From assembly GCA_001600615.1 (NCBI GenBank), contig BCKK01000001.1, positions 1,651,082-1,715,081 of the forward strand: DNA of 64,000 bases, given 5' to 3'. The stretch comes from Dioszegia crocea (taxonomy: Eukaryota; Basidiomycota; Tremellomycetes; Tremellales; Bulleribasidiaceae). A program made the position numbers and the translations under genes. Within the stretch, counting starts at the first letter, position 1, and each line of letters begins with the position of its first letter. Below, in pieces: positions 1 to 11,513 of this stretch. Below the pieces are notes generated by a model. That model saw only the letters and a list, made by a program, of their open reading frames with translations. It was not told where the DNA came from and made no database searches.

Positions 1-2169
1 CTTTCGTCATATACGCACTCGGTATGTTGTCTTCATTGCGAGACGTGCACTGCAGCTGAAGACTTAGCGTTCTCGCTGGATAAGCTCGCTGCGGTCCGAG
101 AAAGGGGTGTCAAGGGTGAGTTGACACATCTTCGGGTTAGGCTGACCATCAGTCTTCAGCAGTTCCCTGGTGAATGGATTTGACCTCACCTTCATGGTTA
201 TCTACGCCGTGTACCTAGGAGCAAGATCGTATGGGTTCTATTACCACCAACCTGACTCGCTAAGGCTGGGTGCAGATTGGCTGGCTATCGGTGAGTCAGA
301 GACTCCAACATGTCTGACCGACACAGGGGCCGTTCTCATATTCCCTCGACTCGCTTTCGTGACACTGGCGAATAACCTGATGGTGCTGAGTATCCGCTCA
401 ATGCTGACTGAGTTCTTCTGTAAGCTGGTTCATCCCACCGGCATTCCTCGCTAACCTTCCAGTCCTGATGGGTGTCGCCGTTTTCTGCTTCTTTGGCTTT
501 GCCTATGCCCTCTTCACTCTCGCCCAAGGCCGCTTCGAGCTGTCTCAGATCGGCTGGTGGCTACTGGAAGTGTACTTTGGGTTGGATGCTTCAGGGTTTG
601 AATCTGCTCGTGAGTCAACCCATGAGGAGAATCGTGCTGATTCGATAGACGACTTCCATCCCTTCCTTGGACCGCTTCTCATGGTGTCCTACGCCCTACT
701 GTCGAACACACTGCTGTTGACGGTGCTTGTCGCAATCTTGGGGAACACATTTGCGACCATCAACGCGGACGCTGCAGCAGAGGTGAGTTCTACAGCGAAG
801 CCAGAACTAATCATCAGTCGATGTTCCGGAAGGCTGTCTCGACGCTTGAGGGCGTCAAAGCAGGTGAGTGTTCTTATACGCGCCCAATCCCAGCGCTGAC
901 CTGCAGACGCCGTATTCAGCTATCAGCTCCCATTCAATCTCGTTGCCGTCATCTTCATGTGGCCGATGAGCTACATCCTCAACCCGAGGTGGTTTCACAA
1001 GCTAAATGGTGAGCATCACTCGACATCAACACTGATCTAGCAGTCACGATGATCCGCGCGTCAAATCTGCCCGTCCTGTTGAGCATCGCACTATACGAGA
1101 GGAATAAGTATGACGATACGAGTATGGCCGAGCAGATTTGGGACTATGTCGATGATTATCTGGGATACCTGCCTAGGAAACTTAAATCTGCTGGTAAGTC
1201 AACAGATGGACTCGAGCTGATAGTCCAGCCGGCTTCGACAGCTACACCTCAAGCCAAGACATCGGCTACGTCTTTGAGATCGAGCGCGAAGTTGGCAGCT
1301 TCTACCGCGGATGGGATGATGATGTACTGGACGATGACCATACTCCTCGCGACGGCGACTCGGAGAGCAAGGAGCCCGGTCCTACATCCACACCCAAACG
1401 CTATCTCGACAACCCTTCCCCTGAAACCCTATCCGCCTCCCCCATGCGCATGACACATGCACCAGAAACTCCCCGTTCTCGATCTGCCAGCCTCCCTAGC
1501 CGAGCTCCCTCTCCCGAACGTCCCTCCTTCCCGCCTGGTCCACGCGCCCATCCCCCTCGTCAACGGAGAAACAGCTCAATTCACGAGCCAAGTCCTCTCG
1601 CTCGCCTCTTCGTCAAAAGCCCAGATAGATCTCGACGACAATCCATCATACATGCGATACTACCTTCGAGCTCATCACATCCGACTCTCCCCAGTATCCT
1701 TACTCCCAGACGTCGGAAACACTCGAGAGTTACTAGTCAACCAATCTCGAGCAGCCTGAAGGGACCAATGAGCGAGGGAGAGGATGAGCCAGAATGGGAA
1801 CATCGCCGATCGTTGCCCGCCGGAAACCAGCTGCAAGGACTGGAGAGTCTCGAAGAGGTACCCGAGGGGTCAAGGTCAGGTACCGCGAAGCGGGGAGTCC
1901 GCTTCCCGTCTTCCCGAGACGAGTCAAACGACCACCCCACGGATGAGGTCAGTCCGATGACTGTTGTCCGTCGACCCGCCTCAGTACACTCTGATGATGG
2001 TGCTCTGGAGGACACGATAGGGAAAGCGTCGGAGGTGGTTGAGGCTTTCGCAACGGTGACGGGCGACAGAGGTGCGACGGACGAAGTGAGACAGAAGCTG
2101 GAAGAGATTGAGAATCGACAGAAACGGATAGAGGGCTTGTTACAGATGTTGGTTGAGCAGAAGGGATAG
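1..2169 (+). CDS. YVC1: YVC1-like TRP vacuolar cation channel, 5' truncated
   Basis: C-terminal part of a fungal TRP-type (TRPY/Yvc1) cation channel, a family that releases Ca2+ from the vacuole. The visible exons encode the last membrane segments: around 170-290 (FMVIYAVYLGARSYGFYY), 340-600 (FPRLAFVTLANNLMVL and a hydrophobic run after MGVAVFCFFGFAYALF), and 650-780, a final helix with SYALLSNTLLLTVLVAILGN and then INADAAAE. A second C-terminal hydrophobic stretch (VIFMWPMSYIL) and a long cytosolic Ser/Pro/Arg-rich tail follow, closing with a short predicted coiled coil (EIENRQKRIEGLLQMLVEQ). At least six introns of 40-60 nt, one ending at position 152. The gene starts outside the window, so the N-terminal half is unseen. 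Family assignment rests on recognised motifs and topology. Confidence 0.82.
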
Positions 2170-2374
2170 TTGTTGAGAGTGGGAGGCTTAGCTTTGCATT
2201 GTACATAGATCAGGATACCGTCTTCGTTGCCACCCTCGCCGCCACACACGGCGAAGCTCTGATTCGTCAGTGGGCATGGTCCCCCGGAACTTGCATGAAT
2301 GTCCTAACGGATTAGGATAAGATCCAGGCAGATTTCGATCAGCAGCACTGTGTACAATACCACAACAAAGCAAG

Positions 2375-3298
2375 ATGTCTACAGCAGAAGCCTCCTCCTC
2401 CACTGAAGTGTGTCCACCTCAATCCCAAGCGCTAACTCAGTAGTATCCACCGATCGTCAAAGGGGCCTCCCTTCTCATCGCTTATCAGCTCAAAAACCGC
2501 CCAGTCCTCTTAATCGGAGGGGGCGTTGTAGCTTCGGGTCGCCTCTTCTTCCTCCTCGAATCCGGTGCTCACGTCACCATCGTCGCTCCCTCCCCTCTCG
2601 AACCCTCCATAGCCCATCGTTTAGCCCAGTACCCTTCCGACGTAACATGGCACGATCGAGACTACACCGGCCGGTCTGATCCCATCATTGTTGACGACTT
2701 TGTCATGGTCCTCACTGCGATTGACAACAACCCATTGAGCCGAGAGGTGTGCGAGCTGTCACGGGAAAAGCACATTCCTGTCAACGTCGCGGATGTCCCT
2801 CCTGAATGTGACTTTTACTTTGGCGCCCAACTCCGTCGGGGCCCTTTGCAGATCATGGTGTCTACGCAAGGGCAGGGACCAAAGATCGGCGCGATGGTCA
2901 GGGACAGAGTCATCGAGGCGCTGCCGGAGAATGTCGAGGAGGCTATTGCTGGAGTAGGGGCCTTGAGAGGAGAGCTGAGAAAGAGAGCACCCGGGGTCGG
3001 AGGGGAATTGGGGCAGCAGAGGATGCAGTGGATGATTGGGATGTGCGACTCGTGGAGTCTAGATCAGATGGGAGACTTCAGGGGCGAGGCGTTGAGGACG
3101 AAAGTACTGGAACAGGGCTGGGAGAAGGGGAAGAAGATTGTTGGGCCCAACGATGTGGGGAGCTGTCCGGCGCTCAGAGCGGAGAGAATCATCGGGCAGT
3201 GGTGTAGCTATCTTGGAGGAGCTGTGGGAATAGGAGGCTTTCTGAGCGGAGCGATTGTGGGATCCGCTGCTGTACTTGTATATTTACGGAGAAGATAG
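2375..3298 (+). CDS. MET8: MET8-like siroheme synthase (precorrin-2 dehydrogenase/ferrochelatase)
   Basis: Bifunctional enzyme that oxidises precorrin-2 to sirohydrochlorin with NAD+ and inserts iron to make siroheme, the cofactor of sulfite reductase, in sulfate assimilation. Exon 1 (2375-2407) has 11 codons. After an intron at 2408-2443 the reading frame is open to 3298, giving about 295 aa, close to yeast Met8. The Rossmann loop is visible as VLLIGGGVVASGRLFFLLE, followed by VTIVAPSP. Later segments VLTAIDNNPLSREVC and INVADVPPECDFYFGAQLRRG-like text match the family, including the Asp used for catalysis and metal chelation in Met8 (established for yeast). A hydrophobic Gly/Ala-rich C-terminal segment near 3220-3290, followed by LRRR, could be a membrane tail, which is unusual for the family. 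Confidence 0.9.
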
Positions 3299-3354
3299 AG
3301 TTCCCATGTACATATACCGAGAGATGCTAATAATCGTACAAATCCGCCTATTGC

Positions 3355-5030
3355 CTAGGCAGTGATTGCCTTCCCATCCGAACTACGGTACAGCTTATTA
3401 TCGTAGATGTACTGGATGACGCTATTGGGTAACAGATATCTATCGTCAGCACCTGTCGATCCAACGACTCACTTGATGCTCATCCCTCTTCTCACGAAGA
3501 GTCGGACTTTAGTGGAAGAAATGTCGTTGTAGATGAGTTGTTTGATGACAATCACGTTCCGACGGTGGTGGTATAGTATATCGTGCGATAGGAGGAACGC
3601 CCAGACATCCGATCCGGCTCTTTCGACTATCAGGCATCCGAAGCGGCCAAGAATGATGTGTAGCTGTACATCAGCTTAGCGGTTTATTAGAACTTACATC
3701 GGGTTCACTCCACACTCCCGGTTCCCCAAAGCTCTCAATCAAATCCCCTCCAGCCAGCAGCATAACTTTGATCCGTCTCCGTTTGCCATCGCTCATTACT
3801 AATCCACCTCCAGTCACTCCATCAGGCGAATTCAGCAACTCGTTGAAGTGCTCAAGCACAATTGCCGTACGCTGATACTCGGCCTGACCCGCTTCCCAAG
3901 GGTCCACCATCAACCAAGTGGACGTGTGTTCCACGGCAAGCTCGCACATCCGTACCCGATGTATAGCTGGCGCCAGGCCTGACTTCTTGTATTTCGATGA
4001 TCTGGAATCAGCTGCAGGGGCAGGGACAACTTACACAGGGGAATAGTATCCGCCCATAATCTCGTACGTCTGAGACTCCACAATCTCATCTTTGGCCATC
4101 TCGAACATGCGCAGGTGGAGATATGTGGGTGGTGAGAATGACCCGCAAGCGACAATGACGACGGGTATCTTCGACTCGTCTTTTCGTCAGTTCCGCTCAA
4201 GAGATGACTCACCCTTCATGCTCGTCCGCAAACGATGGCGAGGGAAACAATAATCCTTCATTCCCGACAGATAATCTTCCGTCCCTCCTTCACCTTGAGG
4301 TGCAGTCTCGTCCAGATCTGCCTCTCCATCGTTCAGCCCATTCAGCGCATCCCAGCCAGACTCTCTGTCTCGACTTTTGCTGCTCCGTCTTGAAGCCGAC
4401 CCCAGGTTTCTTGTGGGGCCCGCCGCTGCCCGGGGAATACCCTGATCCATACCCATCGCCACCGGTGTCGGCGTCTCCTCCTCACTTTCAGCAGCAGCAG
4501 CTGCAGCACCGGTCTGACCGAAGCTCTGCTGTAGCTCCAGCTCGTCCGCTTCCGTCACGGGCGGTGAATCCATCCCCTTCCGGGAAGAAGGCGGTGAAGG
4601 TTGTCTTGATGCAGGCGCATCGTCGTCCCCATGCGGGTCCCCAAACAGGTACCCAGACAACAAACGCCTAGATCTCGAGGAGGAAATGTGCTCGTCGGTG
4701 GAAGCTCGGTCATGGCTCGATCTTTGGCCTTCTGACTCGGAAGATGGGTGTTGCGAAGTTATGCCTGCAGGCCGGGAGTGTTCGGATTGTCCGCCGGAGG
4801 AGGAATGAGCGGAAGTTGGGTGCTCCTGATTCGGATGGATGGCATGGATGGAGGAGTCGAGCGAAAGGTGTTCAGGTTCCGGTGTGTCGGTCGCTGCGCC
4901 CGCAAACGGGGGCCTGATGGATTAGCACGCAGTCACAGCCAGACGTACGAATCGTTATGAAAGCTGTATAGACCCATGGCGGGAAGGACGGGTGCAGGAC
5001 GCTTGTTGAAACCGTTTGGAGCGGCCATAT
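3355..5030 (-). CDS. NMA1: Nicotinamide/nicotinate mononucleotide adenylyltransferase with long N-terminal extension
   Basis: NMNAT makes NAD (or deamido-NAD) from NMN/NaMN and ATP. The nucleotide-binding signature appears as VVIVACGSFSPPTYLHLRMF (exon around 4090-4175). The C-terminal SSTKVRLFVRRGMSIKYLLP carries the family's second ATP-binding motif, and the protein ends ...GKAITA at 3355. The first exon starts MAAPNGFNKRPAP at 5030. It is followed by some 270 residues of Ser/Pro/Glu-rich low-complexity sequence (5030 to about 4190) before the catalytic core, far longer than the short leader of yeast Nma1. The in-frame junction DS/CPPF... near 4912-4950 supports the extension being translated. 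Five or more short introns. The upstream region is shared with the RidA gene at 5814. Confidence 0.88.
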
Positions 5031-5813
5031 TGTCACCCGAGTCAAATCAGGTCGTCCGAGCGGTGGAGGTTGTGTCACAAAGGGTGAAGGGGTTTGAGTC
5101 GAAATGGCTCGAAATGATATATCGCTTTTGCGGTAACTTCCGGGGATATAGCCAAGATGTTCTCCGTTATATACTAACTATATGGATACGAGTCGAAGAA
5201 GCTGCTTATAGAGCGAGTCAATAGCGAGTCCTCGGCCGATGTTCTGAACATCGGTCCGGTATCTGAGTCGGCATTCGAGTATTTATACCGCAACCGGCAA
5301 TTTCATAGCCCACTTCCGGTACATATCATACCTCTTTTCTGCGCCTTGCACCTTGCCCATCCTTGCTCGCTGAAGGCTCACGCGTACAGAAAGGGCCAGG
5401 CGAGAGCAGACAGCTGAAATTATGGGAGGAATCATGGCTGGAGGCTGGGAATGGGCTGGGTCGGCTGGAGCCGAGACCAGCGACGCGACTGAACACTCTG
5501 AGGATGGATGCGAGGATTTGGCTGCATGCTGCTGAAGCCCTGAGGGCTGGCGCTGAGGCGCGGAGAGCGCACTGCAATGTACACGCGGGGGCGATGATCG
5601 TAGAGCCTTGGAACATGCTGAGGTTTGAGAATTCGAGAGCATCGCACCCCGTCGGGCGCATTTGGCACCTTTGCCGTCGCATAACCCCACTCTTCCCGGT
5701 GATGTATTTCAAGTCATCTTTTGGAACGCTTGACTTGGTCTCTGCATCTTATCCACTCTTCATATCAGATCTTCAAAACATCTCCCACACCTGTAGCAAG
5801 GTAGAAGTCCATC
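5031..5813. promoter_or_regulatory. Divergent intergenic region between NMA1 and the first RidA gene
   Basis: A 783-nt space holding the two divergent promoters. Open frames here (for example 5363-5824 plus and 5283-5712 minus) overlap each other in several frames, have no recognisable domain and no coherent intron pattern, so I do not call a gene. No clear TATA box was recognised. Confidence 0.4.
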
Positions 5814-6388
5814 ATGCCCGCTGAATTCATAACAACCGATTCTGCCCCGGCTCCTCGGCCATTCGTAAGTCATTGCAGCTCATTCTATGTCTGTTTCACT
5901 GATCATGACAGTATCACCGAGCTGTCAGAGCTGGGAACTATGTGTACGGCTCTGGGACCACAGGCATGACCTTGGAGAACAAGATGACCGAGGGCACGGT
6001 GAGTGGCCTTATCAGCACGTTCCTCCTCAATGGCTGATCCCTCAGGTTCAAGACCGCACCCGGCAGATCATCAAGGTAGGCGATTTCCACGAGGCGTTTC
6101 GTCAGTAGAACAAGCTTACCATTAGAACATTGAAGCCGTCCTCAAAGCCGCCAACATGACCCTCGGTAACATCGTCAAAGCCAACGTATACCTGACAAAT
6201 CTGGCGCAGGACTTTGACGCTGTCAATGAGGTGCGTATCAGATATATGATCAGTGGCCGCTAAAGCTGACCGCGCAGGTGTACATGGAGATGATGCCGGA
6301 CCCCAAGCCCGCTCGGACGTGTGTCGGTGTTGCTCAACTCCCCGTGGGAACCGATGTTGAGATAGAAGTTGTGGCGTATGACGGATAA
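5814..6388 (+). CDS. RidA/YjgF/Mmf1 family reactive-imine deaminase, copy 1
   Basis: Rid-family protein. Members hydrolyse reactive enamine/imine intermediates formed by PLP enzymes; in yeast the mitochondrial member is Mmf1 and the cytosolic one Hmf1. Five exons: MPAEFITTDSAPAPRPF, then YHRAVRAGNYVYGSGTTG, VQDRTRQIIK, NIEAVLKAANMTLGN, and the last exon ending PVGTDVEIEVVAYDG. The functional Arg of the family is present in the segment PKPARTCVGVAQLP. About 128 aa, normal for the family. There is no evident mitochondrial presequence, so cytosolic action is likely (inference). A second copy with the same intron positions starts 320 nt downstream. Confidence 0.92.
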
Positions 6389-6707
6389 AGGCACGATTGC
6401 CCACAGCGATGTATTGTAGTACATAACAGAAGATTGAACCCGAATCTGACACCCTGCCGCATGCCGCGTAGGAAGATCGGAGGGATACACGAGCACCTCG
6501 GAGGAAGGGTCTATCGATGAAGGAAGCCGCACTTTACCGGCCATTCCCCCACTTTCCCCACTCTGACCGGGTGACACGCGGCCGTTTGAGTCGTCTTAGC
6601 CCCTGATGCCCTCAGTAGTCTAGAAAAGGTGTGATTGCCCCTTCTCCATCATACATATCTCATCACTCCACTCACCACAACTCGCAGAGTCAAACGTGCT
6701 ATCCACC

Positions 6708-7313
6708 ATGCCTGCTGAATACATCACAACCAAGGACGCCCCGGCTCCTCTCCCCATAGCAAGTCCTTCTCACCCCTCGGCGAAGTCGACTTCGTCCGCT
6801 GTCCGCTGACGCATCAGTACTCACAAGCTGTGCGAGCTGGCAACTATGTCTACACTTCTGGATCAGTGGGTATGACCAAGGAGATGAAGATGGTTGAGGG
6901 CACTGTAAGCCAAGCCATATTTGATAATGGGCCTTGTCAGCGCTGACTTCCCAGGTCCAGGACCGCACGCGCCAGGTCATCCAGGTGCGTCTGTGACTGT
7001 CGTCTCCTATCTGCGACTCGCAGAGACTGTGCTTATGGTAGAACCTCGAAGCCGTCCTCAAGGGCGCAGGAATGACCCTCGGCAACGTTGTCAAGGCGAA
7101 CATCTACCTCTCAAACCTCTCACGAGACTTTGACGCCATCAACGAGGTTGGTCTGGATCGTTGTCCGGTGCATATACAGACTCAGCCCTGACTTTACAGG
7201 TCTACATGGAAATGATGCCCGATCCGAAGCCCGCGCGAACATGTGTCGGCGTTGCCCAGCTTCCTGCTGGCGGGACGGATGTTGAGATTGAATTTGTTGC
7301 ATATGACGGATGA
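6708..7313 (+). CDS. RidA/YjgF/Mmf1 family reactive-imine deaminase, copy 2 (tandem paralogue)
   Basis: Second Rid-family gene in direct tandem with the one at 5814. Exon 1 (6708-6758) is 17 codons, exactly as in copy 1, and all later introns fall at the same places. Protein: MPAEYITTKDAPAPLPI, YSQAVRAGNYVYTSGSVG, VQDRTRQVIQ, NLEAVLKGAGMTLGN, and a last exon ending PAGGTDVEIEFVAYDG, with one extra Gly compared with copy 1. The catalytic Arg is kept (PKPARTCVGVAQLP). The first intron (6759-6817) begins GCAAGT rather than GTAAGT, a GC-AG intron; no GT donor restores the frame. Both genes look intact, so both are probably expressed. Whether they differ in substrate or localisation cannot be read from sequence. 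Confidence 0.92.
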
Positions 7314-7520
7314 GCCGCTCTAGATAGACTACAGTGGGCCTAGGTAGCATATACAGCAGTACATGCATGCTTATACATACCTCTTTCATACCCTTCATAC
7401 TCTTTGCAGCATATGAGAGAGTCCGTTGCCACATGCTGTAATGCCGGCTAACGCCGCCTAGGTTGTTTGCAAAGGTAAGCTCAGTTGTTGGATGCACAAT
7501 ACATCTAGCAAGTAACAAAA

Positions 7521-9680
7521 ATGGACGCAGGATACGGTAGGTGACGCTGCAGGCTGAAGGTGCTGTGCTGACGGACAGACGCGCTTGACGCGGCAGCTTC
7601 CTCGTACTCAAAATCCCGGCCAAAGGAGGAGGAAGGTAGGTCAACTCTGAAACTTGAGCTAATAGCAGGCCGAGGACAACGCAGCCATAGGGAACGCGAT
7701 GGAGACAGATCCGACCGAGGCGAGCGGAGGCATCATCGGGATGAGAGGGATGACCGGCGTGACCACGGTTCTGGAGGCCGGGATAGGGATTATCGCAGTC
7801 GCGGCGACGGCGAGAGGGACTCGTACGGTCGGGACAGAGGCGGAGGAGGTGGCGGAGGCGGGTACAGAGATGACAGAAGAAGGCGGAGGGATGATGATGA
7901 TGGAGGCTATGCGGAGCCCATGGGCGGAGGCGGTCCCCCTCCCTCCAGACGAATGCGGTATGACGATGATTCATTTGCGCAGCCTATGAGGGGTGACTAT
8001 CAGCGCCGAGATGACAGAGGAGGCGGAGAATGGAGAGGAGGAGGCGGACGTGGCGGCGGCGGCGGTGGATATCAAGGCGGAGGAGGATATCAAGGCAGAG
8101 GAGGCGGAGGCGATCGGGATGGAGGTAGGGGAAGAACCGAAGGACGAGGACGGAGGGACGATTCGCCTAGAGAACCAACACCGCCAGGAACGGTACCCCT
8201 CGAGAGCAGACATATCGTCAACAGTTTGTGGGATTTGCGACCGCCGATGTTTGAAGGACTCGGTGCGATGGAGGCGAAGATGACAGGTATGTGCTTTAAG
8301 GGGATGGGCTAACTTGTAGGGATGTTCTCGTACGGTCCCGGTCGTGTTCCTCCACCTGCCCATCTGGGTATTCCCCCAGCGCTCATCGCTGGATCTTTCG
8401 CACCTGGAAACGTCGTCAACTCTGTTCGACAAGCCAAGCGAATTTACATTGGCAATATCACCGAAGCCATCACTGAGGATGTACTGCGTGAACATTTCAC
8501 CCGTCTCATGAAGGACCACAATCTGCAGGCTGGGCAATTAGATGGAGACATTATACAGGAAGTGTCAATAGATGAGGAGAGGCGCTTTGCCTTTATTGAA
8601 GTAAGTTACGAGCGAGAATGGCGCTGATTCAGTTCCGAACCCCCGACGAAGCGACCGCTGCGATGAAATTCGATGGCGAGACTATTGCCGATACAAAGGT
8701 CACAGTCAAACCTGCGAAGGAATACATTGGCATCGATTCTGCTCTGGGTTTGGCGGGCGGAGTGGGCATGACGGTTGCGGAAAGTCCCAACAAGCTCTTC
8801 ATTGGCGGACTGCCCACATATCTCAGCGAGGAACAGGTCATGGAGCTATTAAAGAGTTTCGGGGAGTTGAAGAGCTTCAATTTGGTCAAGGACGGTGTGG
8901 CATCCAAGGTGAGCTTAGTTGCTTCTCTTAGCTGACTTGCAGGGATTCGCCTTTGCCGAATACGTCGACACTCCTACAACGGACATGGCCATCGCAGGTC
9001 TTCACAATTTCCAACTAGGCGACCGCACTCTTGTCGTCCAAAGAGCGGAAATGGGTCGTAATACCGGTGCATCCGGTATGGGCATGGTCGCACATGCTAT
9101 CCTCGCCCAGGCCAACAATCCCGAAGGGCCTACTTCCCGCGTCATGCTTCTTCTCAACATGGTCACTGCAGACGAATTGTACGGCAATGACGATTATCAG
9201 GATATCCTCGAGGATATCAACGAGGAGTGTGGGAAATATGGCGAGATTGAGGGCGTGCGCGTGCCGAGGCCTACGCCAAAGGACAAGAGCTGGAACGCGC
9301 ATGATAGTGCAGCTCAGACGGAGGCCAAGGCCAAGAAGATTGATGAGCAGAACGGCGTGGGGAGGGTGTATGTCATGTATAAGGAAGTGGCGAGTGCGGG
9401 CAAGGCCATGAAGGCGCTGGGAGGACGGCAATTTGCCGGTAGGACGATCCTGACGGCTAGTATATCTGAGGTGAGTCATGTGCTCGAGTATCGCTAACTC
9501 CAGGCCGAGTTCGCCGCGGATCCAGATCAGCCTGCTCCCCCACCAGAAATCGAAAATGGAACTGCAAATGGCGACGAAGTCAAGACGGAGTATCAGGCAC
9601 CACCCCCAATTCCGACTGGAGAAGAGTTGGACAAGGCGGCGGCAGATGCGCTGAACGATATCATGGGTGGGCTGGTTTGA
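7521..9680 (+). CDS. U2AF2: U2AF large subunit (3' splice-site recognition factor)
   Basis: Large subunit of U2 auxiliary factor (human U2AF65, S. pombe Prp2), which binds the polypyrimidine tract/branch region and SF1/U2 snRNP during early spliceosome assembly in the nucleus. Starts MDAGYDALDAAASSYSKSRP; two small introns (7537-7578 and near 7636-7670) precede an Arg/Asp/Gly-rich region with many RD, RE and GGGGY repeats (7672-8190), standing in for the RS domain. A linker with VPLESRHIVNSLWDLRPPMFE carries the Trp-containing U2AF35-binding stretch. Then come RRM1 (RIYIGNITEAITEDVLREHF), RRM2 (KLFIGGLPTYLSEEQVMELL, with GFAFAEYVD as RNP1) and a C-terminal UHM-type RRM (VMLLLNMVTADELYGNDDY, with GRVYVMYKEVASAGKAMKAL). 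Ends ALNDIMGGLV. All domains in the expected order. Confidence 0.95.
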
Positions 9681-9751
9681 CGAGGAAATGCATAAGAAGT
9701 AGCCGTCTCAAAAATCCTGCGTCAAAATTGCCAGTTGCATCATTCTAGATC

Positions 9752-11426
<1,675 letters not shown>

Positions 11427-11513
11427 TTACAAAGCAGGCTGACTAAAAACGGTGGAACATTCGCCGCCTTCAAAGGTTGTTGCTATTACTTGTTTGCATA
11501 GATCACACCTATT

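Noticed and set aside
5283..5824. Overlapping frames between NMA1 and RidA as a gene
   Set aside because: Plus and minus frames overlap fully, are low in complexity and lack intron signals; fits promoter sequence.
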